In this document: piece after piece, positions 1 to 5,808 of the stretch
How the letters are laid out: each line of letters starts with the position of its first letter
Numbering within the stretch: the first letter of the stretch is position 1
From: CAZSDW01 sp964605705
GTDB lineage: Bacteria; Fidelibacterota; UBA2242
NCBI GenBank assembly: GCA_964605705.1
Contig: CAZSDW010000052.1
Location: forward strand, 1-19,759
DNA length: 19,759 bases
Reading direction: 5' to 3'
The notes under the pieces: model-generated
Databases searched by the model: none
What the model was told of the DNA's origin: nothing
What the model saw: only the letters and a program-made list of their open reading frames with translations
Translations under genes and position numbers: made by a program

Positions 1-77
1 ACCGGATCAAGATAGAATAATCTCTATTATAAGTACGCAATTACACCATAGTTGATAATAAGGAAATCTATTGTGCT

Positions 78-95
78 CTGTGAATTATATCACAG
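78..95. promoter_or_regulatory. CRP/FNR-like operator dyad
   Basis: The sequence shows a perfect dyad, CTGTGA-N6-TCACAG. Its core TGTGA-N6-TCACA is the consensus of sites bound by CRP/FNR-superfamily regulators. Its centre is about 96 bp upstream of the GTG start of the dehydratase gene at 183. An A+T-rich stretch with possible -10 hexamers (for example TAATAT at 134-139) lies downstream and would put the dyad near -60, a class-I activation position. The match is direct observation. The regulator, the signal and the start point are inference, and no regulator gene of this family lies in the window. Confidence 0.5.
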
Positions 96-182
96 TCTCG
101 TGGTGTGAAAATTAAATTACTTTACTTTTAAAATAATATTCTATAGGTTTTATTCGTATAAATAGCGGGTTAAAGGACCGAA

Positions 183-2030
183 GTGCGCGTTCAGTATCGA
201 AGTAATAAGTTTTTGATAATATTGTTGGGAGATGTGGGCATATTTGCCCTCAGTCTCTATCTCTCGTTTCTGATGCGGTTCGATCTGAATATTCCTCCGG
301 ATCAGTGGCTGGTATTTAAATCCAGTCTGCCGATATTCATTATCACAAAAATTATTGCTTTTTACATGTTCAATTTGTATCGGGGCATGTGGCGTTTTAC
401 CAGTATAATTGACCTGGTATCGATCATCAAAGCAGGCTTTTCGGCAACGCTGGTTTCTGCTGCATTTTTGATATTTTTCTATCACGGTCTGGGATTTCCC
501 CGAACAGTCTTTTTTCTTGATTTTGTATTTTCTGTCGGGCTCGCTAGTCTTTCTCGAGTCGGAATAAGAATTTATTATCAAGTTATTAGAAAAAATTATA
601 CAATTATTTCTCCGTTTTTATATAAAAAAAATCATAAAAACTTAAAACGTTTAGTAATACTCGGTGCCGGGAATACCTGCGATAAAATCCTGCGTGAACT
701 ATTAAGTGACTTAAAGGGCGGATATAAGGTTGTTGGGATATTCGATGATGACTTGTCGAAAGTCGGAACTTTAATACGTGGTATTGCTGTTGTCGATACA
801 ATCGATAAAATTGCTAAATACAGCGAATTATACGATGAAATAATTATTAGTATCCCCAGTGCAGTACCCGAAGAAATGCGTCATATTCTGGATGTATGCC
901 GAAAAACAGGCAAGAAATATAAAATCATTCCTAAAGTATCGGAATTCATCAATGGTAATTTCAGTGTAGAAAGCGCCAGGGAAATTACAATCTCTGACCT
1001 GATCGGTCGTGAAGAAATTAATGATATTGACGTAGCATCCATCTCAAATTTCATTGGTGGAAAGGTCGTACTTATCACCGGAGCTGGCGGGTCTATTGGT
1101 TCTGAACTTGTCCTCCAGTGTTTGAATTTTAAGCCCGAAAAACTTGTGTTGCTGGACATCAGTGAATATAATTTATTTCAGGTTGAACGTTTATGCCAGG
1201 GAGCCGGTAACGTGATAATTGCTCCGGTACTGGCGGATATTCGTAACATGAACTCACTATATTATGTGTATAGAAAACATAGACCGCAGATTGTGTTTCA
1301 TGCAGCAGCATATAAACATGTTCCGATTCAGGAATCACAGCCATGGGAGACGATTTTCACCAATATTGAAGGATCGCGGAATCTGGTAAATGTTTCGAAA
1401 AAATACAAGGTGGATACATTTGTCTCTGTTTCGACAGATAAAGCGGTGCGCCCCACCAATGTCATGGGAGCGACAAAACGGATTGTCGAAATGCTGATCC
1501 AGAGTGTAAACGGCAAATCAGCGACAAAATTTTTAGCAGTCCGTTTTGGGAATGTTATTGGCAGTTCCGGGAGTGTCATTCCTATTTTTCAGGAACAGAT
1601 AAAAAGAGGCGGACCAGTTACATTAACACATCCGGATATAGAGCGATATTTTATGTCTATCCCGGAAGCTGCCCGACTAATATTGCAGGCAGGCGCTATC
1701 GGGAAAAGTGGGAATATCTATGTTTTGAAAATGGGTAAGCTGCATAAAATTAAGAAAATTGCTGAAGATTTAATTCGCCTGTCCGGTTTGGAACCCGAGA
1801 AAGACATTCCTATCGAATATATCGGACTGCGCCCCGGGGAAAAACTTTACGAGGAATTGCTGGCTTCGGATGAAGTATTCAAGCAAACATCTCATAGTCA
1901 AATCATCGAGCTGGAAAAGAACGGTTCCGTGGTTCCGGATATGGATATTAAAATTGATAAACTGCTGAAGCTTGCACGTACTCATAGGACAGAACTGATT
2001 AGAAAAAATTTAATGGAGAACATAAACTAA
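183..2030 (+). CDS. Membrane-bound nucleotide-sugar 4,6-dehydratase/epimerase (FlaA1/CapD/WbpM family)
   Basis: This 615-residue protein has the full family architecture. About four transmembrane helices (residues 10-135) are followed by a first Rossmann-like domain (LVILGAGNT, 157-165), then the catalytic short-chain dehydrogenase domain with TGAGGSIGSEL (299-309), FHAAAYKHVP (372-381), VSTDK (416-420) and NVMGATK (426-432). The usual YxxxK is MxxxK (M428, K432), as expected in the WbpM/PglF/FlaA1 group, which converts UDP-GlcNAc to a 4-keto-6-deoxy sugar at the inner membrane. The product would feed DegT-type aminotransferases such as those in the minus-strand cluster 9 kb away. The start is GTG with AGGA at 174-177. 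The TAA stop at 2028-2030 spans the junction with an inserted MITE-like element. The family is certain, but the exact nucleotide-sugar substrate is not. Confidence 0.93.
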   Translation: MRVQYRSNKFLIILLGDVGIFALSLYLSFLMRFDLNIPPDQWLVFKSSLPIFIITKIIAFYMFNLYRGMWRFTSIIDLVSIIKAGFSATLVSAAFLIFFYHGLGFPRTVFFLDFVFSVGLASLSRVGIRIYYQVIRKNYTIISPFLYKKNHKNLKRLVILGAGNTCDKILRELLSDLKGGYKVVGIFDDDLSKVGTLIRGIAVVDTIDKIAKYSELYDEIIISIPSAVPEEMRHILDVCRKTGKKYKIIPKVSEFINGNFSVESAREITISDLIGREEINDIDVASISNFIGGKVVLITGAGGSIGSELVLQCLNFKPEKLVLLDISEYNLFQVERLCQGAGNVIIAPVLADIRNMNSLYYVYRKHRPQIVFHAAAYKHVPIQESQPWETIFTNIEGSRNLVNVSKKYKVDTFVSVSTDKAVRPTNVMGATKRIVEMLIQSVNGKSATKFLAVRFGNVIGSSGSVIPIFQEQIKRGGPVTLTHPDIERYFMSIPEAARLILQAGAIGKSGNIYVLKMGKLHKIKKIAEDLIRLSGLEPEKDIPIEYIGLRPGEKLYEELLASDEVFKQTSHSQIIELEKNGSVVPDMDIKIDKLLKLARTHRTELIRKNLMENIN

Positions 2031-2222
2031 CGTGAGTTTGACGTAAGCCGTTTCTGCAATTTCAACAAGAAAAAAACCGTTGAAACGGTTAGAAAGTCAA
2101 ACTCCTTTGAAATAACACCCGAATTAATTCGGGTGTTATGCTAAAAACGAATAGATATCCAACTGTTTCAACAGTTTCTATTGATAAATATTTTAGGTCA
2201 TTGCTTACATCGAACTCACGTT
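2029..2222. mobile_element. MITE-like palindromic element with terminal inverted repeats and 5-bp target duplication
   Basis: A 194-bp non-coding element is symmetrical about position 2125/2126. The ends form a 20-bp terminal inverted repeat matching at 18 of 20 positions (left 2029-2048 AACGTGAGTTTGACGTAAGC; right 2203-2222 in complement). Two hairpins of the type AAC(C/T)GT-loop-AC(G/A)GTT sit at exactly mirrored places (2075-2090 and 2161-2176). The centre is a perfect 28-bp palindrome (2112-2139, half-site ATAACACCCGAATT). AAACT is present directly outside each end (2024-2028 and 2223-2227), as expected of a 5-bp target-site duplication. No ORF lies inside, so it would be non-autonomous. 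Only one copy is in the window, so mobility is inferred from structure. I do not assign an IS family. It also separates the dehydratase gene from the downstream terminator. Confidence 0.78.
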
Positions 2223-2252
2223 AAACTAAACTTTAAAGTAAATACGATATAT

Positions 2253-2291
2253 AAATCCGGCTGGAGTTCCTGAATTCCAGCCGGATTTTTT
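2253..2291. terminator. Strong bidirectional intrinsic terminator
   Basis: A 16-bp stem with a CCTG loop (arms 2253-2268 and 2273-2288, one G-U type pair) contains the run AATCCGGCTGGA and its complement. It is followed on the plus strand by a T-tract (2286-2291). It lies between the convergent dehydratase gene and nifU and overlaps the nifU stop by a few bases, so it probably serves both. The T-run is better for plus-strand transcripts; on the minus strand only a short UUUAUAUAU follows. Confidence 0.8.
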
Positions 2292-2670
2292 ATTTCTGTG
2301 CCTGTTTTTCTTTATAATCTTTGATAGCCGCTTCGAGCGCTTCTTCAGCTAAATTGGAACAGTGCATCTTGACCGGCGGCAGCCCATCCAGGGCTTCGGC
2401 AACAACCTTATTCGTAATTTTCTGTGCATCGTCAATTGATTTGCCGATGACCAGTTCCGTTGCCATGGAACTGGTAGCAATCGCCGCCCCACATCCGAAG
2501 GTTCTGAATTTTGCATCGACAATGATTCCGTCTTTGACTTTAATCTGTAGTTCCATCACATCACCGCACATGGGATTGCCGACATGTCCGACACCATCGG
2601 GGTTTTCGATAGTGCCGACATTGCGCGGATTTCTGAAGTGCTCCATGACTTTTTCGCTGTACTGTTCCAT
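2290..2670 (-). CDS. nifU: NifU/IscU-type Fe-S cluster assembly scaffold protein
   Basis: This 126-residue cytoplasmic scaffold would accept sulfur from the cysteine desulfurase encoded just upstream and assemble [2Fe-2S] or [4Fe-4S] clusters for transfer to apo-proteins. The three conserved cysteines are present: C35 in GNPMCGD (with D37), C60 in FGCGAAIA, and C104 in KMHCSNL. The length matches stand-alone IscU-like or N-terminal NifU domains, and there is no C-terminal Nfu or ferredoxin-like domain. The LPPVK segment (97-101) matches the motif that the HscA chaperone recognises in classical IscU, although no hscA or hscB is nearby. The start is ATG with AAGGA upstream. It follows the nifS stop by 12 bp and is the last gene of the operon, ending at a strong terminator. 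nifU and iscU naming are both defensible. Confidence 0.95.
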   Translation of the reverse strand: MEQYSEKVMEHFRNPRNVGTIENPDGVGHVGNPMCGDVMELQIKVKDGIIVDAKFRTFGCGAAIATSSMATELVIGKSIDDAQKITNKVVAEALDGLPPVKMHCSNLAEEALEAAIKDYKEKQAQK

Positions 2671-2682
2671 TATCGAATTTCC

Positions 2683-3843
2683 TTATTTGTTATAAAGTGG
2701 TGACATTGCCCGCAGTTTTTTAATGATTCCCGGAAGGATTTCAGCCACGTAATTAAGTTCCGCTTTGGTTGTATGCTTTCCCAGTGAGAATCGAACTGAA
2801 CCATGCGCAAATTCGTGAGTCAATCCAATGGAAAGCAAGACATGACTCGGCTCTAAACTGGATGAACTGCAAGCAGACCCCGTAGAGGCTGCAATCCCTT
2901 CCATATCCAGGTTAAGCAAAATCGATTCGCCTTCAATACCTTCAAAAGAGATATTGATATTGTTCGGCAAACGCTTTGCTGGATGCCCATTCAGAATAGT
3001 ATCCGGAATCGTGCCGAGTATTTTTTTAATAAATTCATCTCTGAGTGAAATTTGTCGTTTTGCTTCGCTATCCATTGCAGCGATGGCAATTTCAACAGCT
3101 TTACCTATTCCGATAATTCCGGGTACATTTTCAGTCGACGCACGACGACGATTCTCCTGATCGCCACCATGAATCATGGGAGTTATCTTTGTGCCGCGTC
3201 GTATGTATAATGCCCCAACACCTTTTGGTCCGTAAAACTTGTGTCCGGAAATGCTCACTAAATCGACGTTTAAATCGTCAACATTGACCGGAATATGACC
3301 GAAGGTCTGGACAGCATCGGTATGAAATTTAATGCCGTGCGTTCTGGCAATGCTACCGATCGCACTAATTGGCTGAATAGTGCCGATTTCATTATTGGCA
3401 TGCATGATAGTAATGAGAATCGTGTCGGGTCGAATGGCTTTTTCCAGTTCATCGAGTTTGACAAGTCCGCTATTATCGACAGGGATGTAGCTGATATCAA
3501 ATCCATTTTTTTCTAAATATTTACAGGTATATAAGACAGCGTGATGTTCAATCCGGGAGGTAATAATGTGTTTGCCTTTTTCCTTTAATGCATGGGCAAT
3601 ACCTTTAATTGCAAAATTATCACTTTCACTACCACCGCTCGTGAAGACAATTTCCTTCGGTGAAGCACCCAGAGCATCGGCAAGTACGGATCGGGCATTT
3701 TCGATGGCATTCCGGGTAATTCTGCTGATTGAATAGATACTCGAAGGATTTCCAAAGTGTTCACCAAAATACGGGAGCATTGCCTCAACAACCTGTGGAT
3801 CGGTGGCGCAAGTAGCGGCATGATCCAGATAAATATTTTTCAT
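2683..3843 (-). CDS. nifS: Cysteine desulfurase (NifS/IscS family)
   Basis: This 386-residue PLP-dependent class-V aminotransferase-fold enzyme takes sulfur from L-cysteine as a persulfide and hands it to the scaffold encoded next. Visible landmarks are the N-terminal YLDHAATC, the EHHAV histidine region (99-103), MHANNEIG (147-154), D176 in the FHTDAVQ motif, the PLP lysine K202 in SGHKFYGPKG, and the persulfide-carrying cysteine C325 in GSACSSSSLEPSHVL. The cysteine loop has the longer form typical of class-I desulfurases (NifS/IscS) that pair with U-type scaffolds. The start is ATG preceded by AGAGGA. The last base of the rrf2 stop is the first base of this ATG (TAATG), suggesting translational coupling. 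Nothing in it looks abnormal. Confidence 0.96.
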   Translation of the reverse strand: MKNIYLDHAATCATDPQVVEAMLPYFGEHFGNPSSIYSISRITRNAIENARSVLADALGASPKEIVFTSGGSESDNFAIKGIAHALKEKGKHIITSRIEHHAVLYTCKYLEKNGFDISYIPVDNSGLVKLDELEKAIRPDTILITIMHANNEIGTIQPISAIGSIARTHGIKFHTDAVQTFGHIPVNVDDLNVDLVSISGHKFYGPKGVGALYIRRGTKITPMIHGGDQENRRRASTENVPGIIGIGKAVEIAIAAMDSEAKRQISLRDEFIKKILGTIPDTILNGHPAKRLPNNINISFEGIEGESILLNLDMEGIAASTGSACSSSSLEPSHVLLSIGLTHEFAHGSVRFSLGKHTTKAELNYVAEILPGIIKKLRAMSPLYNK

Positions 3844-4274
3844 TAATGTTCCTCTGATTGCGTATTTCTATATTTGTTAACAAGATCCTGTAGTGAAAAT
3901 CCTGCTAAAGTTGATGATATAGACTCTTCCAATTTCGACCAAACATCCCGGGTAATACAAAATGCTGAGCGATCGCAAATACCGGGAGATTCCACACATT
4001 CCGATGGATAAAAAGGACCTTCAAGAACACGGATAATGTCTTTCAGGTTAATGTCTTCAGGCGATTTTGCCAATTCATATCCTCCATTAGCACCCCGTTT
4101 TGAGTGAATCAATCGGGCGGTCTTAAGGGGAGGAATCAGATGTTCCAGATACCTGACCGATAAATCTTCATTTTCAGCGATATTTTTCAAAAGCATGGAT
4201 CCTTTGCCGTAATTCAACGCCAGTTGAAACATCAACCGGGTGCCGTATTTTCCTTTAGTCGAGAGTCTTATCAT
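3843..4274 (-). CDS. Rrf2-family (IscR-like) transcriptional regulator
   Basis: This 143-residue winged-helix regulator begins with the family signature IRLSTKGKYGTRLMFQLA and continues through the recognition region LSVRYLEHLIPPLKTARLI (38-56) and the wing KRGANGGYELA (59-69). Three cysteines at C93, C100 and C106 form a plausible Fe-S ligand set. The spacing is C-x6-C-x5-C rather than the C-x5-C-x5-C of E. coli IscR. As first gene of an rrf2-nifS-nifU operon it probably senses Fe-S status and controls its own operon. A dyad overlapping the promoter (4292-4314) supports autoregulation. The start is ATG with AGGA about 10 bases upstream. The family is clear, but the cofactor and the ligand identity of the cysteines are inferred. 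Confidence 0.93.
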   Translation of the reverse strand: MIRLSTKGKYGTRLMFQLALNYGKGSMLLKNIAENEDLSVRYLEHLIPPLKTARLIHSKRGANGGYELAKSPEDINLKDIIRVLEGPFYPSECVESPGICDRSAFCITRDVWSKLEESISSTLAGFSLQDLVNKYRNTQSEEH

Positions 4275-4291
4275 CAGTTTTAAATCCTACT

Positions 4292-4314
4292 ATTCCTACT
4301 AAACTGGTGGGAAT
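4292..4314. promoter_or_regulatory. Probable Rrf2-type operator overlapping the Fe-S operon promoter
   Basis: A dyad reads ATTCCTAC-N7-GTGGGAAT on the plus strand, with arms matching at 7 of 8 positions and 23 bp overall. It covers the downstream half of the -10 hexamer and the predicted start of transcription of the rrf2-nifS-nifU operon. Its length and placement suit an Rrf2-family dimer acting as an autorepressor. A partial extra half-site, CCTACTATTCC, lies just beside it (4286-4296). The binding protein is inferred from its being the first gene of the operon. Confidence 0.5.
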
Positions 4315-4340
4315 ATAAAGTAAAAAAAATCTTAAGTCAA
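4312..4340 (-). promoter_or_regulatory. Sigma70-type promoter of the rrf2-nifS-nifU operon
   Basis: On the minus strand TTGACT (4340-4335) and TATATT (4317-4312) are separated by exactly 17 bp, each hexamer one mismatch from consensus. Transcription would start near 4305, about 30 bp upstream of the rrf2 ATG, leaving room for the AGGA ribosome binding site at 4289-4286. The -10 element is partly covered by the operator-like dyad. Confidence 0.7.
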
Positions 4341-4381
4341 GATTTTCGATAAAATAGTCTAACATTTTTAAGGTTGGGATA

Positions 4382-4507
4382 TTATGCTGTGCATCCCCAA
4401 ACATTAAATAAAATGATAAGGAATATGATTATGGCGAGTATGATAAAAAAACCTGATTTTGTGCCTTGCGAAATTCGCCGCTTTTTCCTTCTTTGATGGT
4501 GTGCCAT
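4382..4507 (-). CDS. 41-residue single-helix basic membrane protein, unknown function
   Basis: A short frame on the minus strand starts with ATG at 4507, preceded by GGGAG seven bases upstream, and ends with TAA at 4382. The product begins MAHHQRRKKRRISQGTKSG, a strongly basic cytoplasmic-type segment. A hydrophobic helix FFIILAIIIFLIILFNVW (residues 20-37) follows, then GCTA. The charge pattern predicts an inserted single-span protein with a cytoplasmic N terminus. It lies 43 bp downstream of the PAP2 phosphatase stop in the same orientation and just upstream of the Fe-S operon promoter, so it is probably co-transcribed with the phosphatase gene. I recognise no family. A competing longer frame on the same strand (4429-4629) overlaps it and the phosphatase gene and has no comparable pattern. 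Confidence 0.6.
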   Translation of the reverse strand: MAHHQRRKKRRISQGTKSGFFIILAIIIFLIILFNVWGCTA

Positions 4508-4550
4508 ATATATTCTCCCTTAAAATCTGAAAAGTGCTCTGATAATTTAA

Positions 4551-5132
4551 TCATTTCGATGAAATATTTAAGAAAAAATTTTGTTTCTTTGATAGATGAT
4601 TGGATAAAAGAATCCATACTAATAACCACAATGCAGCGAAGAATGCTCCGATAAATATTCCAAATAAAACATCAGCCGGATAATGCACGCCCACGTAGAT
4701 TCGGCTGAAGGAAATCAGAATCGCAATCAAAGCAAATGGGTATTTATATTTTCGGAAGAAAAATCCCAGGATAAACATGGCGCCGGTAATATTGGCAGCA
4801 TGGTTTGAAGGAAAGCCGTATTTTCCGCCACGGTCAACCAATAGGCGAACATCCTCCAGAGATCGCGATGGTCTTATCCGTTTAAACGTCGGTTTTAAAA
4901 CCCGATAGCAGACAGGATCAGTAGTTGCGACTGTCAGAAGGAGAAGAAGCGCCGCAATGCGGGCACGTTTTTTACCGAAAATCAATAGTGCAATCCAGAT
5001 AATGATTATCGGAATCATCCAGTTCGATTGCGTAGTAATAAATGGCATCAACCAGTCAAAGACAGGATTTGCCATTTTGTGATTGATCAGGTAGAACAGG
5101 GCTTTGTCAAGACTTATCAAAGTAGCAATCAT
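4551..5132 (-). CDS. PAP2-family membrane phosphatase
   Basis: This 193-residue polytopic membrane protein carries the three PAP2 phosphatase signatures. These are Kx6RP as KPTFKRIRP (80-88), PSNH (108-111, where PSGH is the classic form) and SRxxxxxHxxxD as S143-R144-H150-D154. About five hydrophobic segments flank these, placing the active site on the extracytoplasmic face. The family removes phosphate from lipid phosphates such as undecaprenyl pyrophosphate, phosphatidylglycerol phosphate or lipid A. Given the glycan genes nearby, an undecaprenyl-pyrophosphate recycling role (BacA-independent, PgpB/YbjG-like) is a reasonable but unproven guess. The start is ATG with a weak ribosome binding site. 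It is transcribed divergently from panD. The N-terminal MIATLISLDKALFYLIN matches the usual start of the family. Confidence 0.9.
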   Translation of the reverse strand: MIATLISLDKALFYLINHKMANPVFDWLMPFITTQSNWMIPIIIIWIALLIFGKKRARIAALLLLLTVATTDPVCYRVLKPTFKRIRPSRSLEDVRLLVDRGGKYGFPSNHAANITGAMFILGFFFRKYKYPFALIAILISFSRIYVGVHYPADVLFGIFIGAFFAALWLLVWILLSNHLSKKQNFFLNISSK

Positions 5133-5203
5133 CTTGACCTAAAGATAGAAGATTAACAGCAATTCTCAAATCTTATTCAAAGAAACATTCTGCAACGTGA
5201 ATA

Positions 5204-5232
5204 TTGTAAAGCTATCGAATAATCTTTAAATT
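5204..5232 (+). promoter_or_regulatory. Candidate panD promoter
   Basis: TTGTAA (5204-5209) and TAAATT (5227-5232) are spaced by 17 bp in the 132-bp divergent region between the PAP2 gene and panD. The predicted start would be near 5239, 14 bp before the AAGGAG ribosome binding site. The -10 hexamer is imperfect, so the call is tentative. No clear promoter for the PAP2 gene is visible in the same gap. Confidence 0.35.
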
Positions 5233-5264
5233 CTATCGTTTAAGTGAAAACTAAGGAGCTATTA

Positions 5265-5615
5265 ATGAATTTAGTCACCGTCCTGAAGTCCAAAATACAT
5301 CAGGCGACAGTTACCGAGACTGCACTGAATTACGAAGGAAGTATATCAATAGATAGAGATCTTATAGATGCCGCTGGACTACATGTTTATGAGAAAGTCC
5401 ATGTACTCAATCTTAATAATGGTTCAAGATTTGAGACTTATGTTATAGAAGGGAAACGTGGATCCCGGGAAATTGGTATTAAAGGAGCTGCCGCCCGGTT
5501 GGCTGAAAAGGGAGATGTGGTTATCATCATTGCCTATACCCATATCCAGGAATCTGAGGCAGTGTCCTGGAAACCCACGATTATTAAACTTGATTCGGAT
5601 AATAATCAAAAATAA
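5265..5615 (+). CDS. panD: Aspartate 1-decarboxylase (pyruvoyl-dependent)
   Basis: This 116-residue proenzyme would make beta-alanine for pantothenate and coenzyme A synthesis in the cytoplasm. Family landmarks are the K-x-HxxxVT segment (SKIHQATVTE, 9-18), the self-cleavage site YEGS with G25-S26 (the serine becomes the pyruvoyl group), RFETYVI corresponding to the catalytic Thr/Tyr region, RGSREIGIKGAAARLAEKGD, and the W-x-P near the C terminus. Length matches the family. The ATG at 5265 is chosen because AAGGAG lies six bases upstream and the protein then begins like known PanD proteins. An in-frame GTG at 5244 would add seven residues and would place this ribosome binding site inside the gene. 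It is a single-gene unit, with no panB or panC in the window. Confidence 0.95.
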   Translation: MNLVTVLKSKIHQATVTETALNYEGSISIDRDLIDAAGLHVYEKVHVLNLNNGSRFETYVIEGKRGSREIGIKGAAARLAEKGDVVIIIAYTHIQESEAVSWKPTIIKLDSDNNQK

Positions 5616-5808
5616 CCTCTTTCCATTTTTTCGATATATCGAACAGTCCCATTTTAGTGATAAATATAAAAATATTTGTAAATTAAAAGCTTAGATTTTT
5701 CGAACGGCTTCAGATGAGCAGTAATTTAATCTCTTGACAGGATGACGAAAATTATCTCGAGCATGAACTGAGGAGCAAAGGACAGGAAACAGACGGTTTG
5801 AAGATTTT

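Noticed and set aside
183..2030. Replacement of the catalytic tyrosine by methionine (MxxxK) in the dehydratase
   Set aside because: This is the normal state in the WbpM/PglF/FlaA1 group, not a defect.
4429..4629. 66-residue minus-strand reading frame between the PAP2 gene and the Fe-S operon
   Set aside because: It overlaps the PAP2 coding sequence by 79 bp in another frame, has no ribosome binding site, and its composition is unremarkable. The 41-residue frame at 4382-4507 has better signals.
5631..5644. Palindrome TTCGATATATCGAA after panD as a terminator
   Set aside because: It is A+T-rich with no T-tract following, and short enough to occur by chance. I see no clear panD terminator, and the rest of 5616-5808 holds no gene. 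TTGACA at 5734-5739 has no -10 element at proper spacing.
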